From Calothrix sp. NIES-4101 (GTDB lineage Bacteria; Cyanobacteriota; Cyanobacteriia; Cyanobacteriales; Nostocaceae): a DNA stretch of 64,000 nt. The notes under the pieces are model-generated. The model did no database searches, was not told the origin of the DNA, and was given only the letters and a program-made list of their open reading frames with translations. Made by a program: the position numbers and the translations under genes. Below are positions 1 to 7,978 of the stretch, in pieces (the first letter of the stretch is position 1; each line of letters starts with the position of its first letter). The DNA lies in the NCBI GenBank assembly GCA_004296455.1, contig AP018280.1:3968001-4032000 (forward strand), read 5' to 3'.

Positions 1-1
1 A

Positions 2-604
2 ATTTTAAACCAAAAATCCGCCGATTTCCTCTATCAACAACTCGCGTTAAAGGGGAGAACAATCCAAGAATTAACTATTACCGGGACTGTTAACAAAGCT
101 CCCCCCAGTTATGCAGATATTACAATCGACCCAGATAGCGTTAAATTTCCTGAGTCTGCAACCTCAAATGCTGCGACTGTGCTGATTATTGACGGACTGG
201 TAGAACCAAGATATCAGGAGAGAACAAAGCAAGTTTTGCAGAATATGATTGAACGTGCGATCGCTCGTGCAGTGGAAAATGGTTTCGATAAAATACGGTT
301 TGTCGATATTTCCCCAAAACCTACACAAGAGATCGGAGAAACCCTACAACAGCTTTCAGAAGAGCAGAAGGATATTGAGATTGAGTTTATTGGTGCGAAG
401 TCACCGAAACAAGGAGCGAGATTATTGATCCAATCTTCAGATATTATTTTGGGGGTCAAAACTGCTGAAACGACTGAGATTATTGATTTTGTCGCTAGTC
501 AAGGGAAAGCTATAGCTACCTATATTCCAGAAACAGGAAGATTTAGAAGGCTGAATTTACCTGCGCTGCAAAAAACTAATCGAGATTTGCACACAGATTT
601 ATAG
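2..604 (+). CDS. 3' part of an unrecognised protein (5' end outside window)
   Basis: The reading frame is open from base 2 to the TAG at 602-604 with no internal stop, so the GTG at 179 is not needed as a start and the gene very probably begins upstream of the window. About 200 residues are visible. The last 140 read like an alternating alpha/beta fold: a hydrophobic strand (VLIIDGL), a long helix rich in charged residues, another strand (KIRFVDI), and a strand/helix unit near IEFIGAKSPKQGARLLI. I do not recognise the family and assign no function. It could be the C-terminal sensor or effector part of a larger multidomain protein. The HIP1 octamer at 257-264 lies inside the coding sequence. 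Confidence 0.6.
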   Translation: MLNQKSADFLYQQLALKGRTIQELTITGTVNKAPPSYADITIDPDSVKFPESATSNAATVLIIDGLVEPRYQERTKQVLQNMIERAIARAVENGFDKIRFVDISPKPTQEIGETLQQLSEEQKDIEIEFIGAKSPKQGARLLIQSSDIILGVKTAETTEIIDFVASQGKAIATYIPETGRFRRLNLPALQKTNRDLHTDL

Positions 605-605
605 T

Positions 606-813
606 GTTCATTATTGGTGTAATAGGGGCGATTCCGGAGGGAATAGCTAAGCGCAAGGCGCACGCTCCGCGAACGCTTACCGCCCTATTGTCTTCTTGTC
701 GAAAGTCCAAAAAAGTTTCAATACCTAATAATCCCTAATATTATTAGGTATTGCAACTTCATCAGAATTCGTAGCAGAGTTAAAAGCAAGTTATAGCAAT
801 TTTTTCAACAACA
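606..813. repeat. Intergenic region with palindromic repeat and hairpin
   Basis: Between the first gene and the convergent membrane-protein gene. At about 643-683 lies a small GC-rich palindromic repeat of the GCGCAAGGCGCACGC/GCGAACGC kind that is common between cyanobacterial genes. At 720-730 and 742-752 a perfect 11-bp inverted repeat (AATACCTAATA) surrounds an 11-nt loop. It may act as a bidirectional terminator for the two convergent genes, but no T-run follows. No gene seen. Confidence 0.5.
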
Positions 814-1266
814 CTAGATAATAGGCAAAAGGATCATCATAATGGATACAAATGCTAGGAGTATCAAGGTAAATTTATATGCAGTAAACACCCCTAATTC
901 ATATAAAACAACTGTTTTTATAGGTCTATCATCCTTGGGTAATTCAAGTTGCCTGTAAATTCCAATTTCATCATCAACAGCTTTTAATATATCTCTTGCT
1001 GCATTGAGTATACGATAAGTTGTTTTCAACCATGCAAAAGGATTGGCTGCAAGGGCAATGACTGCTATACATAAAAGTATGCGATTTAAAACCCCCAGAT
1101 TTTCCCTTTTTAGCACTACTGCCCCTGCAATACTACCAATGAGCAAGTTACTTGACCATGAAAATATATTCCACATTTTTTCGTTTATATAATCAATCTT
1201 ATTCTCTAGTGAAGCCTTTGCTATTTCAAGATTTTTACGCCTGTCATTTGGTTCGATAATTGCCAT
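814..1266 (-). CDS. Small integral membrane protein, function unknown
   Basis: 150 residues. Charged N-terminal 30 residues with a helical pattern are followed by three hydrophobic segments at about residues 36-53, 61-80 and 121-149, with a polar loop of about 40 residues (roughly 81-120) between the second and third. No signal peptide is evident. The layout (cytoplasmic helix, hairpin of two membrane helices, soluble loop, last helix at the very C-terminus) recalls small membrane partners in cyanobacterial accessory regions, but I do not recognise a named family. Start is the ATG at 1266. It faces the first gene tail to tail and probably has its own promoter in 1267-1435, where I see nothing definite apart from an imperfect HIP1 site. 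Confidence 0.6.
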   Translation of the reverse strand: MAIIEPNDRRKNLEIAKASLENKIDYINEKMWNIFSWSSNLLIGSIAGAVVLKRENLGVLNRILLCIAVIALAANPFAWLKTTYRILNAARDILKAVDDEIGIYRQLELPKDDRPIKTVVLYELGVFTAYKFTLILLAFVSIMMILLPII

Positions 1267-1435
1267 GATATGAAGTTTAATTATTAATAAAATTTACACC
1301 TGCTCTGGGCTGACAAGATGTACTAGAGTTCCTCCCCCCAGGTTGGCGCAAAATTCTGGCTGAATATAAAGTGCGATCGCCCACGCATGGTTAATTGATT
1401 GTGCGAGTAGAGTAATTGACCCGTAGTAATGTGAG

Positions 1436-2086
1436 CTATTTTTTCATTGAAGAGGAAATTTCGCTCGTTTTTTGCAAAAATTCTTCTCTAGTAATTTCAG
1501 AATTTTGCAACTTCTTGAAGTAAACCTGTAACGTGTTTTGAGCTTCAACATCAAAAATTTTGGTACTTCCTGGAGTTGTTATTCCAACTATACTATCTTC
1601 GTCATCAGGTAAGCTTCTGAGAAATTTTATATAATACTTAGATTGATGTTGTTTATCCCATTCATAAAGTGGGAAATTTCTAATCTTATTTAATATCCTG
1701 AGTGCAACTTTACGGGCATCTTCTTCCTTTATCCATACTGTTAAGCTGTCTATCCTTGTTGCCCCTGGCGGTACCGCCATTACAAGCCACTTTCCAGATA
1801 CCTCTGATTGTTTTACCCAGGTATAAGAAAAAGCTTCTTTTAAGGGAATATGCTGAGTAACTATACAGCAGCATCTATCATCAAAAACCTGAAAATGTAA
1901 ATTTGGATTGCGAACTGCTAAATCAAAAGCAACTTGTCTTAAAATTTCAAATCTTGTCTTAGTAGTTTCAAAAACAGGTATTGCATTTTTATCGCTTTTA
2001 TACTTGTTAATCAGTAGTCTTATTTGAGTTTTGATGCTGGAGTAAATTTTTCTTGAATTTGGATTTGGGTTATAGCCTTTAGACAT
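1436..2086 (-). CDS. Hypothetical protein, possible SHOCT-like C-terminus
   Basis: About 216 residues. The frame also opens with a GTG two codons earlier (2092), but the ATG at 2086 is the more usual choice. The middle part (about residues 25-110) has a restriction-endonuclease-like alternation of hydrophobic strands, but no catalytic triad can be pinned down. The last 35 residues (around LQVYFKKLQNSEITREEFLQK) look like a short helix-turn-helix of the SHOCT type (leucine, then K/E-rich helix, then EEF). This is a weak resemblance. No operon partner; a dispersed repeat lies directly upstream (2253-2388). Confidence 0.5.
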   Translation of the reverse strand: MSKGYNPNPNSRKIYSSIKTQIRLLINKYKSDKNAIPVFETTKTRFEILRQVAFDLAVRNPNLHFQVFDDRCCCIVTQHIPLKEAFSYTWVKQSEVSGKWLVMAVPPGATRIDSLTVWIKEEDARKVALRILNKIRNFPLYEWDKQHQSKYYIKFLRSLPDDEDSIVGITTPGSTKIFDVEAQNTLQVYFKKLQNSEITREEFLQKTSEISSSMKK

Positions 2087-2252
2087 AATCACTTACTACC
2101 AAATTTAACTACCATTACTTTATATTATCTAAGATTCACCCTTAATCTTTCCCAAACGGCTGTCCCAACCTCTCCCAGTTTTCCTTATTGAAGGGCGATC
2201 GCCACTTGAGTATCAAATATAATTCTAATTCCTGCCTAGCTTTCCGGCGTTG

Positions 2253-2388
2253 GGGAGTATGCAATAGGTATTGAGGTTAAGGATTTGAAACTTATTTCCT
2301 TGAATTTACAAAGTATACCTAATTTCTGTGGACTTGCTTATCGACTAAAAACTACATTTTACCGAACGGCAACTTTTGCCGTTCGGTA
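2253..2388. repeat. Dispersed repeat, copy A, with hairpin
   Basis: About 120 nt here are closely similar, in the same orientation, to 10549-10660. Shared blocks include TTATTTCCT, ACAAAGTATACCTA and CTTGCTTATCGACT. It ends in a perfect 12-bp stem (ACCGAACGGCAA / TTGCCGTTCGGT, loop of 3) at 2361-2387. In copy B the corresponding stem has changed sequence but stays paired. On the minus strand the block contains TATACT, a possible -10 box, ahead of the gene at 1436-2086. No coding potential seen in 2093-2479. Confidence 0.65.
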
Positions 2389-2479
2389 GCAGCAAGTTGT
2401 ATGGAACTCTTGAACTGATGAGGCAACGGGAGCAGTATCAAATATAAAGCTTGAGCAGATAACTTATCAGTTTTTCTAT

Positions 2480-3571
2480 CTAAACTAGAGCCGGATAATC
2501 CGTATATCCCCGTTCTAAATCCCGATCGCCTTTACCATAAACCGTTGCAAAATTCACCTCATTCAAAGGTGCATCGATCGCAAACCTCTGTGGTAAATCG
2601 GGGTTGGCAATAAATGGTCTGCCGAAGGATACTAAATCCGCTTCTTCACTTGCGATCGCCTGATTGCCTCTGGCTTTGTCGTAATTGCCATTGGTAATAA
2701 TTAAACCCGAATAAAAAGGGCGAAATGTTGCCAATACGGGGTTGATAACACCATCGGTTTTGAGGTCATCCTCGCTTGGTTCCATTAAGTGAACGTAAGC
2801 CAGATTGAAGCGATCGAGTTGTTGGATTGCGTAACTAAACGTTGCTACAGGATTGGAATCATGCATCCCGTAAAAAGTATTGCTGGGAGATAGTTTAATC
2901 CCCACTCGCTCTCCACCCCAGACCTGACAAACAGCTTCCACAACTTCCAAAAGGAAACGAGCGCGATTTTCCACCGAACCACCATAAATATCCGTTCGCT
3001 GATTCGAGCCATCTTGGAGGAATCGATCAATTAAATAGCCAAATGCCCCATGTAATTCCACCCCATCAAATCCAGCTTGCATCGCGTTTTTTGCAGCTTG
3101 GTGAAATTCTTCAACGATACCAGTGATTTCCTTAAGTTCCAAAGCGCGAGGAGTTTCGATCGTTATTTTCCCTGCTGGAGTATGGAGCGTTCCCACAGGT
3201 GCGATCGCGCTGGGAGCGACAGGTTGTTTGCCATCGAGTAAGGTTGGATGGGAAATTGGACCCGAATGCCAAAGTTGCAGAAAAATCTTGCCACCAGCTT
3301 GATGGACAGCATCAGTTACTACCTGCCAACCAGCAATTTGCTCTGGTGAGTAGATTCCCGGACAATTCATGTATCCATTACTCATTGGCGACACCATCGT
3401 ACATTCGGTAACAATCAATCCAGCCGATGCTCGTTGACGGTAATACTCCGCCATTATTTCATTGGGAATTCCCCCCACTGCTCGCAAGCGTGTCATGGGA
3501 GCCATCACGATCCGGTTTGGCAGATGATTGGCACCGAGTTGAATTTCGGAGAAGAGATTGCGAGCGCTCAT
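2480..3571 (-). CDS. Old Yellow Enzyme family alkene reductase (NADH:flavin oxidoreductase)
   Basis: 363 residues, the usual length of this FMN-binding TIM-barrel family, which reduces activated C=C bonds of enones and detoxifies electrophiles and nitro compounds in the cytoplasm. Visible family blocks: N-terminal NRIVMAPMTR (residues 19-28), LQLWHSGPISHP (98-109), VELHGAFGYLIDRFLQDGSN (171-190) and QRTDIYGGSVENRARF just after, and the C-terminal phosphate-binding segment around SFGRPFIANPDLP. The ligand-binding pair is usually H-x-x-N or H-x-x-H; here it is His174 and Phe177, so the second donor is absent. Divergent from an HxlR regulator, the common arrangement for such reductases; the regulator probably represses both genes through the palindrome between them. 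Confidence 0.93.
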   Translation of the reverse strand: MSARNLFSEIQLGANHLPNRIVMAPMTRLRAVGGIPNEIMAEYYRQRASAGLIVTECTMVSPMSNGYMNCPGIYSPEQIAGWQVVTDAVHQAGGKIFLQLWHSGPISHPTLLDGKQPVAPSAIAPVGTLHTPAGKITIETPRALELKEITGIVEEFHQAAKNAMQAGFDGVELHGAFGYLIDRFLQDGSNQRTDIYGGSVENRARFLLEVVEAVCQVWGGERVGIKLSPSNTFYGMHDSNPVATFSYAIQQLDRFNLAYVHLMEPSEDDLKTDGVINPVLATFRPFYSGLIITNGNYDKARGNQAIASEEADLVSFGRPFIANPDLPQRFAIDAPLNEVNFATVYGKGDRDLERGYTDYPALV

Positions 3572-3666
3572 GTATAAAACCTCGATTGCTTGGGAAGACT
3601 AATTTACAAGTGTTCGATTGACATTGCCTTAGCCGTGCATGGTTTAATTATCAAATCTGATATACA

Positions 3667-3699
3667 ACTTGACAAGTACAAACAAAAAACTGCTATACA
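3667..3699 (+). promoter_or_regulatory. Probable hxlR-type promoter with overlapping operator palindrome
   Basis: The palindrome ACTTG-A-CAAGT (3667-3677) overlaps a TTGACA -35 box (3669-3674). A -10-like TATACA begins at 3694 (19-nt spacer; GCTATA at 3692 would give 17). It sits between the divergent reductase and the HxlR gene, so it is the obvious place for autoregulation and for control of the reductase. Sequence-based inference only. Confidence 0.5.
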
Positions 3700-3737
3700 C
3701 ACATAAATGTATGTATGGAGAAGGATTGGTAAATTAA

Positions 3738-4115
3738 ATGTCGAAGGAAATCGTATCTGCAAATGTGCTAGACAGCCATCCTTTCTTACGGCAAACCCTG
3801 GAACTGGTAGCAGATAAATGGGTTGTGGCGGTTTTGTATATACTTTCGGGTGGGACAAAACGCTATGGAGAATTACAACGGGAAATTGGCGACATTTCCC
3901 AGCGAATGTTAACGAAAAGCCTGCGGGATTTGGAACGTAATGGTTTGGTAAACCGTAAAGTGTATCCTGTTGTACCACCAATGGTTGAGTATTCTTTAAC
4001 ACCATTAGGGGAAAGCTTAAACGGGGTACTTAAATCATTATGCGATTGGTCAAATCAAAACTTTGATGAGGTCGAAGTTGCCAGAGAGCAATACGATAGA
4101 CAGAACAAACGATGA
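3738..4115 (+). CDS. HxlR family winged-helix transcriptional regulator
   Basis: 125 residues. The whole protein is one winged-helix domain: HPFLRQTLELVADKWVV (helix 1), VLYILSGGTKRYGELQREI (helix 2 and 3 region), ISQRMLTKSLRDLERNGLV (recognition helix), then the wing with VPPMVEYSLTPLG, all hallmark HxlR blocks. Regulators of this family sense electrophiles or formaldehyde, often through a cysteine. Here the only cysteine is near the C-terminus (LCDWSNQ), so an N-terminal redox cysteine is missing and the signal is unclear. An SD-like GGAGAAGGA precedes the ATG. It is divergent from the Old Yellow Enzyme gene and probably regulates it. Confidence 0.92.
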   Translation: MSKEIVSANVLDSHPFLRQTLELVADKWVVAVLYILSGGTKRYGELQREIGDISQRMLTKSLRDLERNGLVNRKVYPVVPPMVEYSLTPLGESLNGVLKSLCDWSNQNFDEVEVAREQYDRQNKR

Positions 4116-4134
4116 ATTATTACCCAAATCTGTT

Positions 4135-4240
4135 TTACATATCAAAAGTGATTGCGACTTTTCCCCGCACTTGTCGCTGTTCCAAATGGTGGATTGCTGC
4201 TGAAACTTCGCTCAAAGGATAGACTTGATCGACATTACGT
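4135..4240 (-). pseudogene. Remnant of a zinc-type/quinone oxidoreductase (MDR family), C-terminus only
   Basis: On the minus strand the last about 30 codons before the stop at 4135-4137 read VDQVYPLSEVSAAIHHLEQ followed by RQVRGKVAIT, the classical C-terminal signature of NAD(P)H:quinone reductases of the medium-chain dehydrogenase/reductase superfamily. The frame meets a TGA just upstream, at about 4241, and nothing of the remaining 300 residues is present. It lies directly against a TetR remnant on the opposite strand. Confidence 0.7.
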
Positions 4241-4256
4241 CATCGAAGGTCGATAC

Positions 4257-4343
4257 GATGGCTTGCATGATTTTGAATTTGGATTGGATTTGATTCTCGA
4301 TGGTTTGGAACGGTTGCTAGAAAGGCAACAGGGCGAGAAATAG
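4257..4343 (+). pseudogene. Remnant of a TetR family regulator, C-terminus only
   Basis: The 28 codons before the TAG read DGLHDFEFGLDLILDGLERL and a short charged tail. FEFGLDLILDGLE is the typical end of the TetR C-terminal ligand domain. The upstream part of that reading frame (4152-4256) is antisense to the oxidoreductase remnant, so the 63-codon frame is a fusion of two relics and not a gene. Confidence 0.6.
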
Positions 4344-4395
4344 ACAAATCTTCGATACTATTTAGAAAACGATTTAATACCAGACCCATCCAGGT

Positions 4396-4902
4396 TTACT
4401 GTTTTCCAAGAAAGTCCATTTTACCTATCTCGACCCCACAATGTCTGAGAATATTATAGGCAGTCGTAACATGAAAATGGACGTTGGGCAGAACAAAGTA
4501 AAGGATGTAGGGCATTCCCTCAAAAGTCATAGTGTCTTTACCAACCGGAAGAGAAATCAATTTTTCTTCCGAACCATCAATTTGGTCGGGGGTGAAAGTT
4601 TTGAGGTAAGTGGTGGTATTGTGCAGTCGATCGCGAAATTGAGCAAAGGTTGTTTCATTATCCTCCATCTTGGGAGCTTCCAATCCAGCTAGTCTGGCAA
4701 TACTCCTTCTCGCGACATCTGAGGCAATTTGGACTTGCCGTCCCAAGGGAAACATATCGGGATACAAACGACTGGCTATCAGCACGGCAGGGTCAATTTT
4801 TTTGACTTCGGCATGGGCAGCACCCTTTTCAAGAATTGCCGCAAGATTATCCAGCGCTCGAATAAGTGTAGGTACTGAAACTTGATACATGGAAATCGTC
4901 AT
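4396..4902 (-). CDS. DUF1993 family protein
   Basis: 168 residues from the ATG at 4902 (MTISMYQVSVPTLIRALDNL). The frame extends 13 codons further upstream to 4941, but homologs of this family normally begin with the M-x-I-S-M-Y-x-x-S-V block. The rest matches the DUF1993 pattern: ALDNLAAILEKGAAHAE, SRLYPDMFPLGRQVQIASD, a central LISLPVGKDTMTFEGMPYI and a C-terminal FHVTTAYNILRHCGVEIGK. The family is a four-helix, DinB-like fold of unknown function. No clear operon partner. Confidence 0.85.
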   Translation of the reverse strand: MTISMYQVSVPTLIRALDNLAAILEKGAAHAEVKKIDPAVLIASRLYPDMFPLGRQVQIASDVARRSIARLAGLEAPKMEDNETTFAQFRDRLHNTTTYLKTFTPDQIDGSEEKLISLPVGKDTMTFEGMPYILYFVLPNVHFHVTTAYNILRHCGVEIGKMDFLGKQ

Positions 4903-4993
4903 GGGTTTTTTCCGATTTTTCCGATAATTATGGGACTTCACGCTTATTGTCCACGAAATGGGACATTCGCGATCGAAAATTGCTGCCAGGAGC

Positions 4994-6376
4994 CTATCCC
5001 ACTAAATTATTTAAGTCAATTTTCCAGAGATTTATACTCGATATTTGAATGGGAATTTCCCGACCCCAGGTGACAAGGGTATTCGTTTTCGGATTCCAAG
5101 AAACACTAAAAATACCACCACTATGACCAAATAAAGTTTGGAGTAGTTTGCCCGTAGCTACATCCCAAATTTTAATGGTACTATCCATTCCCACAGAAAA
5201 CAGAATTTTACCATCTTCACTCCAATCAAAATTACTAACAGATGAATCATGACCGTACAAAGTTTTAAGTAATTTACCCGTGGTGACATCCCAGATTTTG
5301 ATGTTTTGTTCCTGTCCTCCCATCGCAATACTTTTACCATCGGGACTCCAAACTGCGCTAGCAACATATAATCCAGGAAATTCTTGGAGCTTTTTACCCG
5401 TACTGACATCCCAGATAAACGTACCGGTAACACTTGTAGAGGCTATTTTTTTACTGTCGGGACTCCACTCAAAACCAGTTAATGACATGACTGAGGAAGT
5501 AAATTTATGGTCGAGGGTTTGCAATAATTTCCCCGTGGTGGCATCCCAAATTTTAATTGTATTTGAACTGGAAACTGGAGAGAGTGCGATCGCTTTGCCA
5601 TCGTGACTCCAAGACACACGATAGCTGCTATTACCCGGTTCGGCTAAGGTTTGTAGTAAATTTCCCGTATTCGTATTCCAAAGTTGAATTTTTCCATCCT
5701 GACTCCAAACAGCAAGCGCTTGAGCGTGAGGATTCCAACTCATCGTCGAAATTTTGCTTTTATTTCCAGTCAGGGTTTTAATTAGTTTACCTGTCTTCCC
5801 ATCCCAAAGTTTAATTGTGTTATCCAGATTTGCGTTCGCGAAGCGGCTCGAAAGGAGCATCGCAATGGTTTTACTGTCGCGACTCCAAACCCAAGCTAAA
5901 TCTGCGGCTTTACCACTGTAACCGCTAATAGTTGCGATTTGTTGACCGGTGCTAACGTTCCAAAGTTTAATTGTTTTGTCTCGACTTGCGGAAGCAAGGG
6001 TTTTACCATCGGTACTCCACTGGACAAGATTAACTAAACCTTGGTGTCCGCTCAAAGTTTTGATTAATTTATTAGTGCTGGTATCGCGAATTTGAATCGT
6101 ATTATCCGGACTTCCTAGTGCAAGGATTTGAAAATCGGGACTAATTGCAAGATTTGTTTTCGGATTCCCATTTTTGTCGGTGGTTTCGATCGTGATTGGT
6201 TTGATTGGTTGGGAATTATTTGTCATTATTTGGGAAGTTTGAGCGTGAAGACTTTTGTGCTTCTGGGAAATACCAGGCAACCGAGCGGCTCCGGCAAAAA
6301 TTACTAGTGTTAAACCAAGTCCGACAGCTAGGTTTTTGCGGGAGCGAATTAAATTAGTAAATTTATGTAGATTCAT
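4994..6376 (-). CDS. Membrane-anchored WD40 repeat protein
   Basis: 460 residues. A basic N-terminus is followed by one hydrophobic segment (about residues 15-33, AVGLGLTLVIFAGAARL) that works as signal anchor or signal peptide. From residue about 70 the protein consists of WD40 blades with repeated phrases such as DKTIKLWNVSTGQQ, NTIKIWDATTGKLLQTL and STIKIWDVATGKLLQTL, enough for a beta-propeller. It is probably periplasmic or attached to the membrane surface and acts as a protein-binding scaffold; no enzyme domain is present. Residues about 173-180 (LSSRFANAN) are encoded by a small palindromic repeat and interrupt a blade. Confidence 0.88.
   Translation of the reverse strand: MNLHKFTNLIRSRKNLAVGLGLTLVIFAGAARLPGISQKHKSLHAQTSQIMTNNSQPIKPITIETTDKNGNPKTNLAISPDFQILALGSPDNTIQIRDTSTNKLIKTLSGHQGLVNLVQWSTDGKTLASASRDKTIKLWNVSTGQQIATISGYSGKAADLAWVWSRDSKTIAMLLSSRFANANLDNTIKLWDGKTGKLIKTLTGNKSKISTMSWNPHAQALAVWSQDGKIQLWNTNTGNLLQTLAEPGNSSYRVSWSHDGKAIALSPVSSSNTIKIWDATTGKLLQTLDHKFTSSVMSLTGFEWSPDSKKIASTSVTGTFIWDVSTGKKLQEFPGLYVASAVWSPDGKSIAMGGQEQNIKIWDVTTGKLLKTLYGHDSSVSNFDWSEDGKILFSVGMDSTIKIWDVATGKLLQTLFGHSGGIFSVSWNPKTNTLVTWGREIPIQISSINLWKIDLNNLVG
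5829..5862. repeat. Small palindromic repeat inserted in frame in WD40 gene
   Basis: The stretch around TTCGCGAAGCGGCTCGAAAG is of the same palindromic family as the repeat at about 643-683. It adds roughly eight to ten residues to one WD40 blade without breaking the frame. Judged from the break in the otherwise regular blade pattern. Confidence 0.45.
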
Positions 6377-6674
6377 AGTTATTTGGGAATTGATGAATTT
6401 AGATAGAAATTGGTTATTAGTTAAGTGATAATATGGGCGATTTTGGGGATAGCTTTGCTTACTGCATTTTGGCTACATTTGCTTTAATTAACCGCTTACC
6501 GATATATATTTCCCTCGATATGAGGGGGTATGTAGATTTTTCCCGCTTTTCATTTTCAATTTTCCTGCATACCCCCTCGCCTACTGGGAAATATGTAAAG
6601 ATATTGGTGCCTTCCTCTCGATCGCGAAGGTGGAGTCAGCAGAGACAAAATTATAATTACAAACAAGAAAATAT
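6377..6674. promoter_or_regulatory. Divergent intergenic region with long-spaced inverted repeat
   Basis: Lies between the divergent WD40 and LRR genes. A perfect 11-bp inverted repeat GAGGGGGTATG / CATACCCCCTC is at 6522-6532 and 6568-6578, spaced 35 nt. It could be an operator shared by the two genes or the stem of a leader. An 85-codon frame across it (6433-6690) has no family features and overlaps the LRR start; I do not call it. Confidence 0.35.
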
Positions 6675-7955
6675 ATGCGAACAATATTGAATTCACTAAC
6701 CATCGCCTTTGCCAGTCTAATGCTATTTAGTAGTTATTCTTTTGCCAATACTCCAAATTTTTTAAACTCATGCCGTCAAAAGTCCCAGCTAGTCCCAGAA
6801 ACTAAACGCACAGTTGAAGCACTACTGAAAGAGGTAGGAGAAAAGGATTGTGTCAAAGCAAATAGAAAACTGAGTAACTTAACCAGGCTCTCTCTTAATA
6901 ATCAAAAAATCAGTGACATTAGATTGTTATCTCAATTTACAAAATTGACCGAACTCTTCTTAAGTTCAAATGCTATTAGCAATATCGAACCATTAGGGAA
7001 ATTAACAAACTTGACCAGTCTGCGAATAGAAGAGAATCAAATTAAAGATATTAAGCCCTTGTTTAAGCTATCCAAATTAACTTTTCTCGGATTAAATAAA
7101 AATAAAATCGTTGATATTGCACCGCTAGCCAAACTCGATCGATTAACGAATCTGCAATTAGAAGATAATCAAATCAGCAATATTCAAGCATTATCTGGGT
7201 TAACCAATTTACAGCGAATTAGATTGAACAATAATAAAATTACCGATATACAACCATTATCGAAATTAACAAACCTCACGGATTTATACTTGGGAGAAAA
7301 CCAAATTAGCAATCTTCAACCTCTAATGGGGTTAACAAACTTAACTAGTTTGAGTTTGAGAATCAATCAAATCGATAACATACAGCCAATATCGGGATTG
7401 CGAAACTTAAAATCACTCTGGCTCGACAAAAATAAAATAAAAAATATTCAACCCCTATCTGGATTAAAATCCTTGACGTTTCTTGGTTTGGAGGGTAATC
7501 AACTCAGCGATATTCAGGCGATCACGAATGTTCCAAACCTAATGTCGCTCAACCTCGCCAACAATAAAATTGCCAATCTTCAACCCCTATCTGCTCTCAA
7601 GGATTTGAGAACACTTTATCTAGAACAAAATCAAATTATTGATGTTAAACCACTGGCAGGATTAACAAGATTAGTGCGTCTTGTTTTGACAGATAATCAA
7701 ATTGTTGATACTCAACCCCTAGTATCGCTCAAAAGATTAGATACCCTGGAGTTGGATAACAATAAAATTATTGATATTATGCCCTTGACTCAATTGACAC
7801 AATTAGGTGTACTCTCCTTGAGAAATAACCAAATAGTTAATGTTGAGCCTTTATCAGCCTTGAAAAATTTAGTTTACCTACATCTAGGAAATAACCCGAT
7901 TCCAGACAATATTTGCCCTGTAGAAGTATATAAATGTACTTTTAAAAAAAATTGA
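6675..7955 (+). CDS. Secreted leucine-rich repeat protein (internalin-like LRR)
   Basis: 426 residues. Residues 1-25 form a signal peptide (MRTILNSLTIAFASLMLFSS, cleavage probably after SFA). A short cysteine-containing linker is followed by about 15 tandem 22-residue repeats of the pattern LTNLTxLxLxxNQIxDIxPL, the SDS22/internalin LRR type, up to the last about 12 residues, where two cysteines (ICPVEVYKC) probably cap the solenoid. No anchor or LPXTG motif, so periplasmic or released. LRR domains bind proteins; the partner is unknown. The 22-residue period makes the DNA internally repetitive, so copy number may vary between strains. Confidence 0.9.
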   Translation: MRTILNSLTIAFASLMLFSSYSFANTPNFLNSCRQKSQLVPETKRTVEALLKEVGEKDCVKANRKLSNLTRLSLNNQKISDIRLLSQFTKLTELFLSSNAISNIEPLGKLTNLTSLRIEENQIKDIKPLFKLSKLTFLGLNKNKIVDIAPLAKLDRLTNLQLEDNQISNIQALSGLTNLQRIRLNNNKITDIQPLSKLTNLTDLYLGENQISNLQPLMGLTNLTSLSLRINQIDNIQPISGLRNLKSLWLDKNKIKNIQPLSGLKSLTFLGLEGNQLSDIQAITNVPNLMSLNLANNKIANLQPLSALKDLRTLYLEQNQIIDVKPLAGLTRLVRLVLTDNQIVDTQPLVSLKRLDTLELDNNKIIDIMPLTQLTQLGVLSLRNNQIVNVEPLSALKNLVYLHLGNNPIPDNICPVEVYKCTFKKN

Positions 7956-7978
7956 TATTTGAGATGGGGAGTGGGGGA

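Noticed and set aside
3604-4005. 133-codon minus-strand ORF over the HxlR gene
   Set aside because: Antisense shadow of a well-supported HxlR coding sequence.
6433-6690. 85-codon ORF before the LRR gene
   Set aside because: No family features, crosses the inverted repeat and overlaps the LRR start.
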